The position numbers were made by a program, and so were the translations under genes. A stretch of DNA of 9,756 bases. Source: Candidatus Aminicenantota bacterium (GTDB lineage: Bacteria; Acidobacteriota; Aminicenantia; Aminicenantales; UBA4085). Positions 7,140 through 9,756 of the stretch are shown in pieces. The notes beneath the pieces are model-generated. The model was not told the DNA's origin, searched no databases, and saw only the letters and a list, made by a program, of their open reading frames with translations. Numbering within the stretch: position 1 is the stretch's first letter; each line of letters begins with the position of its first letter. The stretch spans positions 3,482 to 13,237 of the forward strand of contig PMCY01000284.1 of the NCBI GenBank assembly GCA_003154255.1, given 5' to 3'.

Positions 7140-7144
7140 GGAGG
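7139..7144 (+). promoter_or_regulatory. Shine-Dalgarno GGGAGG that decides the cupredoxin start
   Basis: GGGAGG lies only 3 nt before a first ATG at 7148 but 9 nt before a second in-frame ATG at 7154. The second spacing is within the normal range, so 7154 is preferred; the two choices differ by only Met-Asp. Confidence 0.6.
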
Positions 7145-7153
7145 AAAATGGAT

Positions 7154-7567
7154 ATGCGACGCTATCTTAGTCTGGTCCTCAGTCTGGCTTTGGCCGGCGC
7201 AGCGTTCCTATCCGGACAGACCATGCCGGAGAAACGGACAGTCGTCACAATCGGCGCCGATGGCGTGCAGCGGATCGAAGTGATCGGCGGATCCTATTAT
7301 TTCGATCCCAACGTCATCGTCGTCAAAGTGAACGTCCCGGTGGAGCTGCGCGTGCGCAAGGAGTCCGGGATCACTGCCCACAATATGGTCTTGAAGGCCC
7401 CTGAAGCAGGAATCGACTTTTCCGTCTCGCTCAGCACAACTCCGCAAAGCATCACTTTCACCCCGACGAAAACGGGCAAATTTCCCTTTGCCTGCACCCA
7501 TAAACTTCTTTTTTTTAAAAGCCACAAGGACCAGGGTATGCAAGGGGTCCTCGAAGTCGTGGAATAA
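7154..7567 (+). CDS. Exported cupredoxin-like (blue-copper fold) protein
   Basis: The 137-aa product starts with two Arg and a hydrophobic signal sequence (about residues 4-20) and then a single small beta-rich domain, so it probably works in the periplasm. It has the cupredoxin layout: a first ligand His76 in the TAHNM loop, then Cys114, His124 and Met129 near the C-terminus in an FACTHK...SHKDQGMQG loop. These are the residue types that form a type 1 copper site. The Cys-to-His spacing (nine residues between) is longer than in plastocyanin or azurin. From memory it resembles small COX2-like/Cupredoxin_1 proteins. Its likely role is electron transfer or copper handling. It is 9 nt from the next gene, a histidine-bearing membrane protein, and the two are probably co-transcribed. 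The copper ligands are inferred from pattern, not from a search. Confidence 0.8.
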   Translation: MRRYLSLVLSLALAGAAFLSGQTMPEKRTVVTIGADGVQRIEVIGGSYYFDPNVIVVKVNVPVELRVRKESGITAHNMVLKAPEAGIDFSVSLSTTPQSITFTPTKTGKFPFACTHKLLFFKSHKDQGMQGVLEVVE

Positions 7568-7576
7568 AATGCCCTG

Positions 7577-7993
7577 ATGGCCGCCATCCTCGCACCCTTG
7601 CATGGCTTGTTCAATGCCGCCATCGGCGTCTTGATTTTCTACCAGGCTTGGCTGGGATTGAAAATCCGACATGCCAGGCGCGCGGAGGGGGCCTTTCCGA
7701 TCGCCGCCGTCAAGCGCCATCGCCGGAACGGGCCGATGCTTCCCTTTCTCTCCGGGCTCGGTTTCGCCGCGGGGCTTGGGCTCATCAGGCTCGATCATCG
7801 CCGCCTGCTCTCTTTTCCGGCCCATTTCTTCCTGGGTCTTTCGATCGTGTTGATCCTTTTACTCCTGCGGCGGCTGGGGGCCCGGATCAAAGGTCCGCTC
7901 TCGCCGATCCGAACGCCTCATTTCTTTCTCGGCTTGGGACTGCTCCTCATTTATGTCATCCAAGCCGCGCTGGGACTAAGCCTCCTCTTATAA
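7577..7993 (+). CDS. Four-helix membrane protein, DUF4079/cytochrome b561-like
   Basis: This 138-aa protein is almost entirely four hydrophobic helices (about residues 5-28, 53-72, 81-98 and 115-137) joined by short basic loops. Each helix has a histidine at or near its start: His9, His48, His83 and His115, the last two in matching H-F-F-L-G-L motifs. Such spacing is typical of small cytochrome-b-like proteins that hold b hemes by paired histidines, and the overall shape recalls DUF4079. Heme binding is an inference. The ATG at 7577 follows the cupredoxin stop by 9 nt, with only a weak ribosome site, suggesting coupled translation. A plausible job is to pass electrons between the quinone pool and the exported copper protein encoded just upstream. 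It could instead be a structural or transport membrane protein. Confidence 0.65.
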   Translation: MAAILAPLHGLFNAAIGVLIFYQAWLGLKIRHARRAEGAFPIAAVKRHRRNGPMLPFLSGLGFAAGLGLIRLDHRRLLSFPAHFFLGLSIVLILLLLRRLGARIKGPLSPIRTPHFFLGLGLLLIYVIQAALGLSLLL

Positions 7994-8028
7994 TGCCGCC
8001 CGCGGCCTCCGCGCCGGTTTCAAAAGCA

Positions 8029-8037
8029 TGCTAAAAT
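8029..8037 (+). promoter_or_regulatory. Extended -10 promoter directly before the glycosidase-like gene
   Basis: TGC-TAAAAT (8029-8037) matches the extended -10 form TGN-TATAAT with one change. No -35 is recognisable, which extended -10 promoters tolerate. Predicted +1 is near 8044, at or within about 4 nt of the GTG (8045) and ATG (8048) start codons. No Shine-Dalgarno is present. Another leaderless or nearly leaderless mRNA is implied. Confidence 0.5.
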
Positions 8038-8047
8038 ACGGCGCGTG

Positions 8048-9748
8048 ATGAGGAAACGATCCGGAATCCTTCCCCTGGCCGCCGCCGCCGCGGGACTGGC
8101 CTTTTGGCTGCTGGCCCGAACCGACGATCCGATACCGACCGCAGGCCGGCCGGAATGGGCGGCTCCCGGAGCATTTTCCCGGGTCCGTTCGGACCACGCC
8201 GAGCTCGAAACTCTGTTTGCGCTCATCCGGACAACCCTGCGCGAAAACCAGGCCGCCTTCCGCACCTCCTCCGGATTCGTCCGGGGATTTTCCGCCGGGG
8301 CGGCCTATCCGCAGATCTGGATCCGCGACGCAGCCACGATCATTCCCGCTGCCCGGTTTTTCTACGGCACTCCTTATCTCCGGACGGCCGTGATCGAACA
8401 TCTTGCCCGCCAGAAGCCGAACGGGGAGATCGAAGACTGGTTCGACGGCGCCGGAAAGGCCGGCAAAAACACGACGGAGAGCGACCAGGAGGCGAGCTCC
8501 GTCCTTGCCGCCGGCCAAATCACCGAACTCATCGGCGCCGCCTGGCTGCAACGGAAAGTGAACGGAACGGCCGTCCTCGGCCGACTGGAGAACGCCCTCA
8601 CCTTCGTCGTTCGGGAACGCTTCGACCGATCGCTCGGCCTGGTCAAAGGCGCCCACACCATCGATTGGGGCGACGTGGAAATGGAAGAACCCGACCAGCG
8701 GGCCATCCGGATTGGCTCGGATTCGCATTGGACCGCCGGGATCTATAATCAAAGTCAATTTTATGCCGCTTGCCTGGAGCTGGCCGATCTTTGGCGCGCG
8801 AGCGGTTCGCCCGCCCGGGCGGCGCCCTGGGCCGAGAGAGCGGCCGCCGTGAAAGCCGCCGCCGACCGTCTTTTGTGGCAGGAATCCCGGGGTTTCTATC
8901 GCGTCCATGTCCATATCACCCCGCTCTCCCACGCCTTCGACGAAGATGCGATGTTCGCCCTGGGCGGAAACGCCGAGGCCATTCTCTCGGGGCTGGCCTC
9001 CTCGGAAAAAGCCCGGCGTATCTTCGCGGCCGCTTCGTCGCGGCGGAAGGAATTCGGCGTTTCCACGATTTCCGGCGCACTCCTGCCGCCCTATCCCCGC
9101 GGCACGTTCTCCCACCCCATGGTCGATGATCCCTTCGAATACCAGAACGGCGGACAATGGGACTGGTTCGGCGGGAAGCTCGTCCTGGGCATGTTCCGGG
9201 AAGGAGAGGCCGCCGAGGCCGCCGGCGAACTCCTGGCCATCGCCGGCAAAAACGCGTCCCGCCGCGGACTTTTTGAATGGGACGCGCCGGACGGCGCGGG
9301 GCGCGGAAGCTCCCGTTTCTCGGGCAGCGCGGGCAGCTTGGCCCGGGCGTTGATCGAGGGATACTTTGGCATCGGGATATCCGGCGACGGATTGATCCTC
9401 TCGCCCCGATTGGGCGCGGACAGCGGCGCCGTCCATATGTATCTCCCGTCCGCGGGCCGTTTCATAGGGTACGATCAGACGTTCGACGAGGAATCCCTGG
9501 CTCTGAGCATCACCTATGCATCCGACTGGATGGAAGCCGGGATTCTCCGCATTCTCTGGCCGGGCCGCGACAAATCCGGCCAACCCCTGGCCCTGCCCGG
9601 CCGTTTCGATATCCGCCGGGACGGCGCAGCCATCCCCTACCGGCTGGAAAAGATCGGAGAGGACGCCTATATCCGGGTGGAGACGGATTGGAAACGACAT
9701 TCGCTGCGCATCCGTCCCGACCCTGGAGCCGCGATAAAACAACGATAA
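8048..9748 (+). CDS. Membrane-anchored six-hairpin glycosidase-like protein, GH family not assigned
   Basis: The 566-aa protein has a basic N-terminus and one hydrophobic stretch (about residues 7-23), acting as a signal or membrane anchor, followed by a large exported domain. The rest has the look of an (alpha/alpha)6-barrel glycosidase: WIRD at 91-94, a T-E-S-D-Q-E-A segment near 143-149, TIDWGD at 204-209, HAFDED at 295-300 and FEYQNGGQWDW at 363-373. A beta-rich C-terminal part (GLILSPRL onward) follows, as in glycogen-debranching, GH15/63/65/94-like enzymes. Acidic residues in these blocks (Asp94, Asp206, Asp209, Glu364) are catalytic candidates, but I cannot assign a family or substrate. 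ATG 8048 is preferred to the adjacent GTG 8045. The long open frame on the opposite strand is a shadow. Confidence 0.75.
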   Translation: MRKRSGILPLAAAAAGLAFWLLARTDDPIPTAGRPEWAAPGAFSRVRSDHAELETLFALIRTTLRENQAAFRTSSGFVRGFSAGAAYPQIWIRDAATIIPAARFFYGTPYLRTAVIEHLARQKPNGEIEDWFDGAGKAGKNTTESDQEASSVLAAGQITELIGAAWLQRKVNGTAVLGRLENALTFVVRERFDRSLGLVKGAHTIDWGDVEMEEPDQRAIRIGSDSHWTAGIYNQSQFYAACLELADLWRASGSPARAAPWAERAAAVKAAADRLLWQESRGFYRVHVHITPLSHAFDEDAMFALGGNAEAILSGLASSEKARRIFAAASSRRKEFGVSTISGALLPPYPRGTFSHPMVDDPFEYQNGGQWDWFGGKLVLGMFREGEAAEAAGELLAIAGKNASRRGLFEWDAPDGAGRGSSRFSGSAGSLARALIEGYFGIGISGDGLILSPRLGADSGAVHMYLPSAGRFIGYDQTFDEESLALSITYASDWMEAGILRILWPGRDKSGQPLALPGRFDIRRDGAAIPYRLEKIGEDAYIRVETDWKRHSLRIRPDPGAAIKQR

Positions 9749-9753
9749 GGAGG
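9746..9753 (+). promoter_or_regulatory. Strong Shine-Dalgarno for a gene beyond the right edge
   Basis: TAAGGAGG overlaps the stop codon of the glycosidase-like gene and is a full match to the anti-Shine-Dalgarno. A further plus-strand gene in the same operon probably starts within about 10 nt after the window ends. Confidence 0.6.
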
Positions 9754-9756
9754 CCG

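Larger units (their letters stand above)
6843..7153. other. Intergenic region between hypE and the cupredoxin gene
   Basis: This 311-nt spacer has an AT-rich middle (about 6885-7000). It includes the -10-like TATTAT (6956-6961) without a convincing -35, and a small inverted repeat GGTAG/CTACC (6886-6890 and 6903-6907). No clear terminator follows hypE. From 7008 to 7139 the composition becomes GC-rich and a short ORF is open (listed separately). A promoter for the cupredoxin unit is likely in this stretch, but I cannot pinpoint it. Confidence 0.4.

Noticed and set aside
6878..7153. N-terminal extension of the cupredoxin frame back to 6878
   Set aside because: The extra residues are basic and irregular with no coding bias, would bury the signal peptide inside the protein, and the GGGAGG site supports the internal ATG.
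8078..8100. GCC-rich triplet run
   Set aside because: It simply encodes the alanine-rich part of the signal/anchor segment of the glycosidase-like protein.
7988..9742. 584-codon open frame on the minus strand opposite the glycosidase-like gene
   Set aside because: It mirrors the plus-strand gene in GC-rich DNA, shows no conserved motif or sensible protein character, and the plus-strand product has clear glycosidase motifs. Other long opposite-strand frames (61-909 and 1630-2604 plus; 4642-5835 minus) were dropped for the same reason.

Overview
The window is GC-rich, densely coding bacterial chromosome. It holds two divergent gene blocks that start from a shared 159-bp spacer at 4350-4508. 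The organism is Gram-negative-like: it uses the MEP (non-mevalonate) isoprenoid route, carries an RseP-type site-2 protease and matures [NiFe] hydrogenases. The composition and gene mix would fit an Acidobacteriota/Aminicenantota-like lineage. That is only an impression; the sequence contains no marker that settles taxonomy.

Left block (minus strand, 4349 down to 274): uppS-cdsA-dxr-rseP, a classic envelope/isoprenoid operon. UppS makes the undecaprenyl carrier, CdsA makes CDP-diacylglycerol, Dxr commits carbon to isoprenoids, and RseP is an intramembrane protease. The genes overlap or lie within 6 nt of one another. A perfect-consensus sigma70 promoter (TTGACA, 17-nt spacer, TATAAT) sits directly on the uppS start codon, which predicts a leaderless mRNA. 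A probable intrinsic terminator lies 3 nt after the rseP stop. From 1 to 248 the DNA is non-coding and rich in small direct and inverted repeats.

Right block (plus strand): hypC-hypD-hypE (4509-6842), tightly overlapping, which build and deliver the Fe(CN)2CO group of [NiFe] hydrogenases. HypA, HypB, HypF and hydrogenase subunits are not in the window. A 311-nt spacer (6843-7153) may contain a 43-codon ORF. It is followed by a two-gene unit encoding an exported cupredoxin-like copper protein and a four-helix, histidine-bearing membrane protein (DUF4079/cytochrome b561-like), which I read as a possible periplasmic electron-transfer pair. Last comes a 566-aa membrane-anchored (alpha/alpha)6-barrel glycosidase-like protein with an extended -10 element almost touching its start codon. 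A strong Shine-Dalgarno at the right edge points to another gene just outside.

The main unusual points are the two leaderless-type promoters beside ordinary Shine-Dalgarno-led genes, the uncharacterised cupredoxin/membrane-protein pair, and the repeat-rich left edge. I found no tRNA, rRNA, CRISPR, transposase or phage gene.
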